Positions 18,781 to 28,800 of a DNA stretch of 64,000 nucleotides are shown here, piece after piece. Positions within the stretch are counted from its first letter, which is position 1, and each line of letters starts with the position of its first letter. A model generated the notes under the pieces. It made no database searches. It was not told the origin of the DNA and was given only the letters and a program-made list of their open reading frames with translations. Made by a program: the position numbers and the translations under genes. Origin of the DNA: Candidatus Accumulibacter aalborgensis (lineage in GTDB: Bacteria; Pseudomonadota; Gammaproteobacteria; Burkholderiales; Rhodocyclaceae); the NCBI RefSeq assembly GCF_900089955.1, contig NZ_FLQX01000105.1, positions 1 to 64,000 on the forward strand. The letters are read 5' to 3'.

Positions 18781-18864
18781 CAAAGGATAGGGAATCCGAC
18801 GGCACCTTTCAAGGAATACGAGATCTCATCATCGCCGTCCACCTCAAAGTTGGCCAGCCCCTTC

Positions 18865-21800
18865 CTACTGCCGGCTTTCCAGCAGCGCCTGCAACTGTTC
18901 AATCAAGGCGTCCCGCAAGGAATCGAGTTCACACAGCCTCGCCAGGGCCTCCAGGTTGCGGCCCATGCTCCTGAGTTCACACAAATCGCCGGCCAGCGCA
19001 TGCACCTGCCGGTGCAGGGATAGCATGCCCTGGAAGGCGCAATGCTGACCATAGCGCGTCTGACCCTCGGCATCCAGCCAGGCGCCGAAGCGACAAAGAT
19101 AATGATCCAGAGGCATGGGGTTTACACGCTTGCCCTTGAGGTAGCGGGCAATGCTGACGATCCAGGCTCGGTGCTCGGCGCCGGCAAAGAGCAAGGGCAA
19201 ATCGTCGCGGTTGATGGCAGACCGGTTGCTCCAGGCACAATCAGGACGCCAGGCGCTAGCCCAACCCTGGATATCGAGTGCCGGCATGGGTCGGGCAATG
19301 CCGTAGCCTTGAGCCAGTTCGCAACCAAGCTGCAGCAGCATTTTGCCGTGCTCCACGGTCTCCACCCCTTCGGCGATGACCTGGCGGCGAAACGCTACGG
19401 CCAGGCCCAGCACGCCGGCGAGAATGGCCAGGTCATCGGGGTTGTCGAGCATGTCGCGCACGAAGCTCTGGTCAATTTTGAGCAGTTTCACCGGCAGGTG
19501 TTTCAGGTAAGTCAGCGAGGAATAACCGGTGCCGAAATCATCCAGGGCAAACATCACGCCGATTTCCCGACAAGCCTCGATGATCCCGGATACGCGGGCC
19601 AGGTCGACCAGCGCACTCGTTTCCAGCACCTCCAGTTCGAGGTCGCCCGGACTGACATCCGGGTGTGCCGCCAGAATCGCACGCAGGCGTTTGACGAAGT
19701 TCGGCTGCTGCAACTGGCGGGCGCCCACATTGACGCTGACCGGAATATCCAGCCCAGCCTCGCGCCAGCGTTCGATCTGGGTCAGAGCGGTATCGATCAC
19801 CCACTCGCCAACGTCGACTGCCAGTGCATGATCCTCGATCACCGGCAGGAAAACCGCCGGCAGCAGCAGACCTTTTTCCGGGTGTTGCCAGCGGATCAGC
19901 GCCTCGACGCCAATCACCCTACCCGTACGCATGTTCACCTTGGGTTGGTAATAGAGCACGAATTCGCGCTCGCTCAGAGCGCGGCGAATGTGGTCAAGGC
20001 TTTCGTGTCGACCACGGACGCTATGGTCCTGCTCGGCGTCAAAGACGTGGTAACAGTTCTTCCCGGCCAGCTTGGCCTGATACATGGCAAAGTCGGCCTG
20101 GCGCAGCAATAGATCCGCATCCACTTCTCCCATCTGCGGGTAGAACGTGATTCCGAGACTGGCCGAAACCTGGAGCACGTGGTCGTCGACCAGCACCGGC
20201 TCGGCGGCGGCCTGAAGCAGGCGGGCCAGCAGCCGCGTACTGGTCTCGACAACGGCCAGGTCGAGCAGCACAGCCACGAACTCGTCGCCGCCCAGGCGGG
20301 CCAGCGTGTCGCCTTCGCGCAGCGATTGCTTCATGCGGCTGGCCAGAGTGATCAGCAACTGGTCGCCGGCATCATGCCCGTGGCGGTCGTTGATCGCCTT
20401 GAAACCGTCCAGGTCAATATAGGCTACCGCCAGGGGTTGTCGGCGCCGCTGCGCCTGGGCCATGGCCTGTTGCAAGCGGTCGGCGAGCAGCGTACGGTTG
20501 GGTAGCGTGGTCAGCCCGTCGTAATGGACCAGATGTTCGAGCTGCAGTGCGTGCTCTTTCAGCGCGGTGATATCGGAGAACAAGGCCACGTATTGCTGGG
20601 TCTTGCCCCGGCTATCGCGCACGGCACTAATGGTGAGCATCTCGGCATACACTTCGCCATTCTTGCGCCGGTTCCAGATTTCACCGTTCCAGTGGCCTGT
20701 CTCGGTCAGATCGCGCCACAGCAATGCGTAGAAAGCTTTTTCCTGACGGCCGGAGCTCAGGATGCGCGTGTTCTGACCCAGGACTTCCTCACGGCTGAAA
20801 CCGGTGATAGCGGAAAATGTGTCGTTGACGTCGATGATCGTGCCGTCGGTGGCGGTAATCATGATGCCTTCGCGAGCATGGGTAAAGACGCTGGCGGCAA
20901 GCTGGAGTTTTTCCTGGGCCCGCTTGCGCTCGGTGATGTCCCTTGAAAATCCGACGGTGCCGGTAACCCGTCCATCGACAGTAATCGGTGACTTATAGGT
21001 TTCGAACCACACCCATTGGCCATCGACTTCGATATGTTCCTCAACACTTCTTGCCCGGCCGCTTTCAAGGACCATTCGATCATCCGCTCGATAAGCTTCC
21101 GCCAACTCCTGCGGCCAGACATCAAGATCGGTCTTGCCAACCAGAAGGTTGGCCGACGCCTGGCCGCACGCTTCAGCAAACGCCTGGTTGACGGCGAGGA
21201 ACCGGCTGTCTCTATCCTTGAGCCAGACAAGGAACGGAAAATTGTCGAACAGCGCGCGCTGATAGCGTTCGCGTTCGTAAAGCGCCATCTCGGCCCGCTT
21301 GCGCTCGGAAACGTCACTAAAAATCCATATGCTGCCCTCCTGTGGTCGAGAGGGATCGATTGCCCGACCGCTCAGGGCGCCCCAGAAGAGACTGCCATCC
21401 TTGTGTCGCAGTCTCGTTTCTGCAGTGAAGTTCTTTCTTTCTGCCACTGTTGCATAGGCCTCCACCCCGACCTGTTCGAAGGTCTCGCGGGAATCGTAGA
21501 GGCGCAAGGAGGATTCGCCCAACAGTTCGCCCGGCAGATATTGAAAAATTTCCTCAAAGCGGCGATTGCAGGAAACGATACGCCGTTGTTTGAGATAGAC
21601 AATTCCGACCAGCACGTTATTCAGAATCGTTTCGTTTTCTGCCATAATCCGGCGGTTCTTCTCCTCCTGTTCCTTGCGCTCGGTGATGTCGATGTAGTAA
21701 CCCGCCACAAGTTTCCTGTCGCCCTGGATCAGCGGGAACCGGATGGATGTAAAACTGCGTCCATTGAAATGCTCTTCGGCTCCCAACGGCTTGCCAGTTG

Positions 21801-23301
21801 AAACCACGCTCAAGTCGGCTGCATCCATTTTGTCGGCGAATTCAGCCGGAAATAGTTCTCTCATGGTCTTGCCGATTATTTCGGAGTCGGCAATTCCAAC
21901 CATATCCCTGAAGTTGTCGCTGACCATCAGCACATGGCTTCCGGCAGGCTTGATTTCGTTTATAAAGACATGGACCGGAGAGTGAAGCAGGAACTGGGAG
22001 AACATCCGGTTGGTCTCAGACAGTGCATTAACTGCACATTGCCTGGCAGCTTCGCCCCGTCGCCTGCGGGCAATGTTCCAAAACAACGAGATGATCAAGA
22101 TCAGTTGCGCCGTGAAGAGCGCCGCACCGAACCACAGGTAGTATTTATAGCGCGAGTAGAAGGTATCCGGCCGGCCCGTCACGATTGATCCGACAGGCAG
22201 CAGCGATTCGCTGATCCCGAATCTATCGAGCCCCGCATAGTCAAATATATAGCCTGTCGGACTTTCGACGACAGGTAGCGAGTCTGCCTTTTCACCGCGC
22301 AGAATCCTGCCGGTGAGGACGGCCGCGCTTTCCCCCTGCAAACGTCCGCTCAAGAGCTTTCCGCCGATCGCTCCGGGCGCCATATAAAAATCCCAAACGG
22401 TATAAACCGGCCGAGGTGAGGCGCTGACGATGAAATCCATGCTCTCCCGTGCTGAAAAATTCCGACCCGCCGAATCGCGAAAAAAAGCGAGTGCAAGAAC
22501 GACCGTGTCGTCACTCAACTGTTTCAGGCTGTCGCTCAACTGGAGCGCTGTCAGATCATTCAATTCAATAAAGGCAATAGCCGGGAAATTGTGGGCAACA
22601 TCCCGCGCCAGACCCAGATTTATCTGACCCGTCTCCGTCGAATCGGTAATCAGAGCAATCTTGCTCGTTCCCGGATGCAGCCTGAGAGCAATGTTGATGG
22701 TCGAAACGATATCAAGATCTTCCCGGACGCCGGTGTAGTTGCTGCCGGGATAGAATTGGTAGCTGAGAAAGTTATTTATGCCGCAGAACACTACCGGCAC
22801 GCCGGGAAAAAGAGTATCTCGATACTGGAGCAAGAAATCGAGGGCATTGTTGTCTGAAGCGACGATGGCGTCGAGTTTGACGTTTTCATAGAGCTGCCGG
22901 TAGATCTTCACCAAGTGCGGGAACATGACCTCGGCAGCTTGTCGTTTGGTATTCATATACTCGACATACACTTCCGTTCCCGGGAGCTGTTCCAACAGGG
23001 TACGGGAGAACCCGTCCTGAATCATGTCGGTCCAGAGGTAGCCCTGATGGTAGGAGTGAAGGACCAGGACCTTTTGCGGGCTTGTCGCGTCAGCACTAAC
23101 TGATGTGCTGAAAATGGCCAAGCAAAGCAAGGCGACCACCGGCAGCGATCGATCAAGCAATGCCTTGAGAGCAGGTCGCCACACTTTTCTATCCGACCCG
23201 GCAACGGCGATTACAACGGCATTGGTCATGAGATGCATCCAGGTACAAGCCGCACGATAGGATGCGCAAAGAGCGAACGGGGAACAGTCTATTGCCCACA
23301 C
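18865..23301 (-). CDS. ABC-sub-bind / PAS / GGDEF-EAL protein with C-terminal CZB domain
   Basis: This very large (1478-residue) cyclic-di-GMP signalling protein has a signal peptide or first helix (about 46-68) and a periplasmic ABC-type substrate-binding-like domain (VLVLHSYHQGYLWTD, about 75-370). A transmembrane helix lies near 395-417, followed by four PAS domains (about 440-930). GGDEF is near residue 1002, with RLGGDEF and a REGD inhibition site. EAL is near 1132, with retained EALIRW, DDFGTG, KIDQSF, AEGVET and QGYGIARPM. The C-terminal ~75 residues (DHYLCRFGAWLDAEG, LHRQVH) match a zinc-binding CZB domain. Both catalytic domains appear intact. The extreme GTG start at 23301 is doubtful; ATG 23238 or 23229 would give a cleaner signal sequence. 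It faces the TauE-like gene. Confidence 0.88.
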   Translation of the reverse strand: MWAIDCSPFALCASYRAACTWMHLMTNAVVIAVAGSDRKVWRPALKALLDRSLPVVALLCLAIFSTSVSADATSPQKVLVLHSYHQGYLWTDMIQDGFSRTLLEQLPGTEVYVEYMNTKRQAAEVMFPHLVKIYRQLYENVKLDAIVASDNNALDFLLQYRDTLFPGVPVVFCGINNFLSYQFYPGSNYTGVREDLDIVSTINIALRLHPGTSKIALITDSTETGQINLGLARDVAHNFPAIAFIELNDLTALQLSDSLKQLSDDTVVLALAFFRDSAGRNFSARESMDFIVSASPRPVYTVWDFYMAPGAIGGKLLSGRLQGESAAVLTGRILRGEKADSLPVVESPTGYIFDYAGLDRFGISESLLPVGSIVTGRPDTFYSRYKYYLWFGAALFTAQLILIISLFWNIARRRRGEAARQCAVNALSETNRMFSQFLLHSPVHVFINEIKPAGSHVLMVSDNFRDMVGIADSEIIGKTMRELFPAEFADKMDAADLSVVSTGKPLGAEEHFNGRSFTSIRFPLIQGDRKLVAGYYIDITERKEQEEKNRRIMAENETILNNVLVGIVYLKQRRIVSCNRRFEEIFQYLPGELLGESSLRLYDSRETFEQVGVEAYATVAERKNFTAETRLRHKDGSLFWGALSGRAIDPSRPQEGSIWIFSDVSERKRAEMALYERERYQRALFDNFPFLVWLKDRDSRFLAVNQAFAEACGQASANLLVGKTDLDVWPQELAEAYRADDRMVLESGRARSVEEHIEVDGQWVWFETYKSPITVDGRVTGTVGFSRDITERKRAQEKLQLAASVFTHAREGIMITATDGTIIDVNDTFSAITGFSREEVLGQNTRILSSGRQEKAFYALLWRDLTETGHWNGEIWNRRKNGEVYAEMLTISAVRDSRGKTQQYVALFSDITALKEHALQLEHLVHYDGLTTLPNRTLLADRLQQAMAQAQRRRQPLAVAYIDLDGFKAINDRHGHDAGDQLLITLASRMKQSLREGDTLARLGGDEFVAVLLDLAVVETSTRLLARLLQAAAEPVLVDDHVLQVSASLGITFYPQMGEVDADLLLRQADFAMYQAKLAGKNCYHVFDAEQDHSVRGRHESLDHIRRALSEREFVLYYQPKVNMRTGRVIGVEALIRWQHPEKGLLLPAVFLPVIEDHALAVDVGEWVIDTALTQIERWREAGLDIPVSVNVGARQLQQPNFVKRLRAILAAHPDVSPGDLELEVLETSALVDLARVSGIIEACREIGVMFALDDFGTGYSSLTYLKHLPVKLLKIDQSFVRDMLDNPDDLAILAGVLGLAVAFRRQVIAEGVETVEHGKMLLQLGCELAQGYGIARPMPALDIQGWASAWRPDCAWSNRSAINRDDLPLLFAGAEHRAWIVSIARYLKGKRVNPMPLDHYLCRFGAWLDAEGQTRYGQHCAFQGMLSLHRQVHALAGDLCELRSMGRNLEALARLCELDSLRDALIEQLQALLESRQ

Positions 23302-23470
23302 CCTGAGACTCCCATTTCGACACTTTTCTGCCTATTGCAGCACTCTCTTTATTCGCCAGGACACACCTTGGCGGTGAAGCGCTGGAATGCGCCGCTTGGC
23401 GATCACCCGATTCGCCAGCCAGAAAAGCGTATGCATTTGCGTGCTGTCCTTGGCAAGCCCATTCTAGCGA

Positions 23471-23505
23471 ACCTTCGTGAAGTGGAACAGCTTCTTCACG
23501 AAGGT
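23471..23505. other. 12-bp perfect hairpin downstream of pbpC
   Basis: ACCTTCGTGAAG at 23471-23482 pairs perfectly with CTTCACGAAGGT at 23494-23505 across an 11-base loop, about 45 bases beyond the pbpC stop. No U-tract follows on either strand, so it is not a standard intrinsic terminator. It may be a transcript-end stabiliser. The rest of 23302-23547 holds no gene that I can support. Confidence 0.6.
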
Positions 23506-23547
23506 GGCAGGGACGCTCCACCTTGGGCCGAATCGTGGCTTTCGAAA

Positions 23548-25845
23548 TCAGCGCACGCTGATCTCGACGCGGTCGTAGCGTCCAGCGTCGTCCATGACCG
23601 TGATCTGGTAGCGTCCGGCGTCGCGGAACTTGTGCGCCAGCGCGCGACCGGCCGGCACGCGGCCGATCTGGCGGCCATCGAGCAACCAGATGAGTTCCTC
23701 CTGCCCGCCGCGCGCTTCGAGGCGCAGTTCCGGCGGCAGGCCGTTGCCGGCGCGGCGTATCGTTTCGCCGTCGCTGACGCCGACGATCTTCAGGCCGGCT
23801 TCGGGAGCGTGTGCGCCGGCGCAGGCGGGTGCCCACGCGGGCGGCAGTGCGCGCTCGCGAAGCGCGCCGTCGAGCCACGGTTCGAGCGCCGCCGGCCAGC
23901 GGGCCATGGCGACGGAATGTACTTCACCGCTGGCGCAAGCGGCACGCACGCGCAGGCCGCTGGCCGCATCGCGCTGGTCGGTATAGCGCGCAGCGCCGCC
24001 GCGCAGGCGGTCGGGGAAAGTCGGCGGCGCCGTGCCGTTGACCATCCAGGCGGTTCTTTCCTGATGGCACAGTTCGGGCGGCGTCGCTTCGCGGCGCGTG
24101 CCTAGTGGCCAGCAGATCTTCGTCGTCGATACGCTGGCCGGCGGTGTGCGGGGCTGCGGTGGCGAATCGTCTACGACCGAAAAGATATCGACCAGCAAGG
24201 GCGCGGCGATGTTGGCGCCGAAAAAGCCGGGGTTCGGCGTTCCATCCGGGCGTCCAACCCACACGCCGACGGCGAAGTGGTCGCTGACACCGACCGCCCA
24301 GGCATCACGAAAGCCAAAGCTGGTTCCCGTTTTCCAGGCGATGCCACGACGCGTTCCGACGCCGCCGTCGACCTGGCGAGCGACCGGTCCGCCCGACTCG
24401 AGTACATCGCGAATGATGAAAGCAGCGCCTTCGCTGAGCATGCGTGCTTCTTCGAGCGGCGCGTCGGAACGATACCGCGGCCGGCCGCTGACGCCGCCGC
24501 GCGCCAGCGCCGTGTACGCGCCGACCAGGCCTTCGAGGGTGACCGCCGCGCCGCCGAGGATGACGCTGAGGTTGGGCGTGGCACCGCGCGGCAACTCGAG
24601 CTTCAGTCCGCCGCGGCGCAGCGCCGAGACGAAGCGCTGCGGCCCGAGCTGTTCGAGGACTTCGACCGCCGGCACATTGAGCGATCGTTGCAGCGCTTCG
24701 CTGGCCCCGACCGGGCCGCTGAAATTGGCCTGAAAGTTGCCGGGCTGGTAACCCGAGAACGATTGTGGCACGTCGGCGAGCAGCGATTCGGAGTGAATCA
24801 GGCCTTCGTCGAGCGCCAGCCCGTAGAGAAAGGGCTTCAGTGCCGACCCCGGCGAGCGCGCAGCCTGCACCATGTCCACGTGCGCGAAGCGCGCCTCATC
24901 GGCGAAGTCTGCCGAACCGGCGTAGGCACGGACTTCGAGGGTGGCGTTGTCGACCACCAGCGCGGCCATCGAGACGCGTGCCGGCAGGACGGTCAGTCGT
25001 GCCGAGAGCAGTTGCTCGACGCTTTGCTGAACGCTCGCGTCGAGGGTGCTCTCGATGCGCGCCGCTCGTGGCTGCAGCCGCCGCAGACGTTCGGCGAACA
25101 AAGGTGCGAGCAGCGGCTCGCGTACGGTCTGCGCAATCACCGGTTCCTGGCGTGCATCGGCAATTCTCGCTGCCCCCCAGCGCGATTGCATGCGGGCGAG
25201 TACCTTGTCACGCGCCATGCGCGCTCGCTCCGGGTAGCGGTCGGGCCTCAGCAGTGACGGCGCCTGCGGCAGAACGGTGAGCAGCGCCGCTTCCGAGTCG
25301 CTCAGCCGTTGCGCGGGTTTGCCGAGGTAGGCGCGGCTGGCCGCCTCGACGCCCTCGAGGACGCCCCCCATCGGCGCAAAGGTCAGGTAGATCTCGATGA
25401 TTTCGCGCTTCGAACAGCGCAGTTCGAGCTGTACGGCGCGGGCCATCTGGCGCAGCTTGCCGGCAAGTGTGTGTGGCGTCGGTTCGAGCAGGCGGGCGAC
25501 CTGCATGGTCAAGGTCGATCCGCCGGAGACCACTCGCCCATGCCTCGCCCATTGCCCGGCGGCGCGCAGCAGGGCCCAGGGATTGACGCCGGGGTGCCAC
25601 CAGAAAGCGCGGTCCTCGTAGGCGATCAGCGCTTCGATATAGCGCGGCGAGACTTCCTCGATGCGCACCGGGTGGCGCCAGATGTGCGCCCGATCGGGGA
25701 AGGCGCGCAGCGGCGTGCCATCGCGCGCGACGACCAGTTGCGCGCGTGGCGCCGACCGCCCCGGCAGGGGCGGCGGAAAGATCTGGTCAGCGAGCAGCAG
25801 CAGGGCGAGTGCTGCGGCCAGCGTCAGCCGCAGCGCCTGCTTCAT
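23548..25845 (-). CDS. pbpC: Penicillin-binding protein 1C
   Basis: This 765-residue bifunctional class A PBP has an N-terminal membrane anchor (about 5-20). The glycosyltransferase-51 domain has AYEDRAFWWHPGVNPWALLR and GGSTLTMQVARLL. The transpeptidase domain has the SxxK motif in ARSPGSALKPF and the KTGTS box. A C-terminal BiPBP_C domain spans the last ~90 residues. It polymerises and cross-links peptidoglycan in the periplasm. The longer open frame reaching 26502 is rejected because ATG 25845 gives the family N-terminus and overlaps the alpha-2-macroglobulin stop by four bases (ATGA). Linkage of pbpC with that gene is widespread and suggests a shared cell-envelope defence role. Confidence 0.94.
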   Translation of the reverse strand: MKQALRLTLAAALALLLLADQIFPPPLPGRSAPRAQLVVARDGTPLRAFPDRAHIWRHPVRIEEVSPRYIEALIAYEDRAFWWHPGVNPWALLRAAGQWARHGRVVSGGSTLTMQVARLLEPTPHTLAGKLRQMARAVQLELRCSKREIIEIYLTFAPMGGVLEGVEAASRAYLGKPAQRLSDSEAALLTVLPQAPSLLRPDRYPERARMARDKVLARMQSRWGAARIADARQEPVIAQTVREPLLAPLFAERLRRLQPRAARIESTLDASVQQSVEQLLSARLTVLPARVSMAALVVDNATLEVRAYAGSADFADEARFAHVDMVQAARSPGSALKPFLYGLALDEGLIHSESLLADVPQSFSGYQPGNFQANFSGPVGASEALQRSLNVPAVEVLEQLGPQRFVSALRRGGLKLELPRGATPNLSVILGGAAVTLEGLVGAYTALARGGVSGRPRYRSDAPLEEARMLSEGAAFIIRDVLESGGPVARQVDGGVGTRRGIAWKTGTSFGFRDAWAVGVSDHFAVGVWVGRPDGTPNPGFFGANIAAPLLVDIFSVVDDSPPQPRTPPASVSTTKICWPLGTRREATPPELCHQERTAWMVNGTAPPTFPDRLRGGAARYTDQRDAASGLRVRAACASGEVHSVAMARWPAALEPWLDGALRERALPPAWAPACAGAHAPEAGLKIVGVSDGETIRRAGNGLPPELRLEARGGQEELIWLLDGRQIGRVPAGRALAHKFRDAGRYQITVMDDAGRYDRVEISVR

Positions 25846-28800
25846 TTCTTCGCGCCGGCGTCTTCGTCCTTGCTGCCGTCGCTGATCAGCAGCATCTCGT
25901 CGCCACCGGCGAGACCGTAGATCTGCGGCTGATACATGTCTTCGGCGTAGGTCGGCGGGACGACGAAGCGACCCGGCGTGACGACACGGACGCGGTAGAA
26001 GAACTGCATCTGCCGGGCGAGCCTGGCGGCGACGACGAAGCGGTCGTCGCGGAACTCGACGTGCCGGATGTCGCTGTTCTGCATGACCTGCCGTGGATCG
26101 ACACCGCCGACGGTGATCACTGACTGCTCGCCCTGGACGATGTTGACGTTCTCGATCTCGAGACCGGCCGGGATGTAGTCGACGATCAATCCGTTGGCGT
26201 ACCGGCCGGCGGTCTTCACCTGCAGGCGGACAATCGCCGTTTCGCCGACGCGCAGCGCGCGATTGCCGAGCGGCTGGCCATCGGCGGTGAACCAGTCGCG
26301 CTTCAGATCGAAAACATCGCGTCGCGCCGCGGGCATCCTGACCGGGTTGCCGGTAAAGCTGAGTTCGACGAACAGCCGATCCTTGTACGTGTTGCGAATC
26401 TTGATACCGGCCGCGACTTCGCTGGCCGACAGGGGTCGGAACTGCGCTCCCCGGCCGCCGATCGGCTGCGGCTTGTCGGCCGAAACGATCTCGGCCGCCC
26501 ATTCTCCGCCCGCGTCGGTGACAAAACTGCGCCCGAGCAGGAACAGCGCGAGCTTCTCCTGCGTGCTGTAGTAGCGCCTGTTTTCCATTTCACCCGCGAC
26601 CTGGCTGACCAGGTTCTCGCGCCCTGGCGGCTTGAGCTGGTACTTGTCGAGCAGGACGTAGATCATCGCCCAGTCGCGCAGATTGCTGCCGTAGTCGCCC
26701 CACCAGGCCTGGCCGGGACCGCCGCGCGGCTTGACCATGCCGGCGGCGATGGCGCTCTCTGCACGCGCCTCGTCGCCCATCAGCTTGAGCGCCAGACCGA
26801 GCTGCACCAGCGCCAGCCCCGAGTGTGCGGCGGCCTGTGACTCGTGCAACTGGCGCAGCGTCGCCAGCGGCGCCTTGCCCTGGCGAGCGAGCACGTAGGC
26901 GCCGTAGGCGAGCACGGCGAAGCGGCCTGATCCGGCATAGCGGTTGTCGTTCCAGACCGCATTCTGGTTGTAGGCGACGGGTCCTGTCGGCAGGCCGGCG
27001 ACGCCTTCCTGCAGACCCTTGAGCAGGAAGTCGAGCGCGCGTTTGTCGACCTCCGGCGGCACGTTGAAACCCTGTTCGCGGGCATCAAGCAGGAAGTTGG
27101 CGACGTAGGCCGATAGCCAGTACTGGTACTCGGAGAGATTGCCCCACAGGCTGAAGCCGCCGTTGGCCGCCTGCATGCCGGCAACTCGCGCGATCGCCTT
27201 GTCGACCAGCTCGGCGCGCTGTGCTTTGGTGAACGGCTTGAGCCCGAACTGCCTGGCCGCCGCTTCGTCGATGAAGAGCTGGGGATAGGCGCTGCTGATG
27301 GTCTGCTCGGCACAGCCATAGGGATAAGCGAGCAGCCCCTGTACGGCGCTACGCACGTCGATCGGCGCCTTGTCCGAGACGACCAGCGTCGCGGCGACGG
27401 TTTCGCGCAGGAAGCCAGCGAGTTCCGCATCGCGCACTTCGACCGTTTCTCCGGGGGCGACGACCAGGCGCTTGACGACCGATTGCCGTGGCGTCGGCGC
27501 CTGCACCTGCAGCGCGAAGCTGCGCTTGATCTTGATCAGCGGGCTGTCGACGCGCACCTGCACTTCGCTCAGGCCGATCGCCGTGCCAGCCTCGATCGGA
27601 ATGCGCAGGATGCGTTTCTGCTGCGCCTTGAGCGAAAACGGCTGCTCGACTCGCTTGATGCGCAGGCCGTCGCCGTTGCTGATCGCCACTTTGATCTCCT
27701 GCTCCTTGGCGGAGAGGTTATGGACGTCGAGGGCGAGCACGGCGCTGTCGCCGACCGAGAGGAAACGTGGCGTCGCCAGTTCAACGACCAGCGGCGCCGC
27801 GACGGTGACTTCGGCCTCCTGCATGCCGAAGCGATCGCTGCTGGCGACCACCGCCATCAGGCGCAGGCTGCCGTTGAAATCGGGCACCGGCAGCGAGATT
27901 TCGGCCTCACCCTGGTCATCGAGAGCCACCGGGCCGCTGAACAGATCGACCAGGCGAACCTTTTTCGGGACGCTGCGCGTCGGTTTCGGCGCGGCGTCGC
28001 CACCGAACTTGAGTTTGCCTTTCTGGCCGTCCATCTTCTCGATCAGCCGGCCGTAGATGTCGTAGGCGTCAGCGCCGTAACGCAGCTTGGCAAAGAAGAA
28101 AGCGAAGGGATCGGGACTGGCAAAGCGCGTCACGTTGAGGATCCCGACATCGACCGCCGACAGCGTCACCATCGCTTTCTGCCCTCTGGCCTCGGGGACC
28201 CTGATCCTCACCTTCAGCGGCTGCTCGGGCTCCATCTTCTGCGGCGCTTCAAGGGCCACGTCGAGTTTGCGTTTGGCACGATCGAGCGGCACGTGCAGCA
28301 AACCCAGCGCGCGTGCCGGCGTCACTTTCTCGCCGCGGTTACCGGGGCGCAGGACCATCACCGAGACGTAGAGATCGTGGCGCTGCCATTCCTTGTCGAG
28401 CGGAATGTCGATCGTCGTTCCGTCGGCACCGATCGCCAGGCGGCGCACCCATAGCGCGCGATCGCCTTCGACGGTCACCAGCGCCTCGCCGGCATGGGGC
28501 GGACTGATCGTCAGGCGCACGGTGTCGCCATCGGCATAGGCCGGCTTGTCGAACTTGAGCGCCACGCGGTCAGGGCGTACGCCCTGCGTTTCATCGTCCT
28601 TTGCCGACCAGCCGGCGTAGAAGCGGAAGCGCATCGTTTGCCGGCTTTCGGGGTCGAGGATTTCGACGCGATAGCGCCCGTACTTGACCGGCAAACTCAA
28701 CTTGCCGCGCCCGCCGGCGGGCACCGACACCTGCGTCGTGCTCACCAGTTCGTCGGTCTCGGTGAAACCCGAGTTCCAGCCGCGCTGATCATCGAAGCGC

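Noticed and set aside
23471-23505. Perfect 12-bp hairpin as a pbpC terminator
   Set aside because: No U-tract follows in either direction, so it is listed only as a structure.
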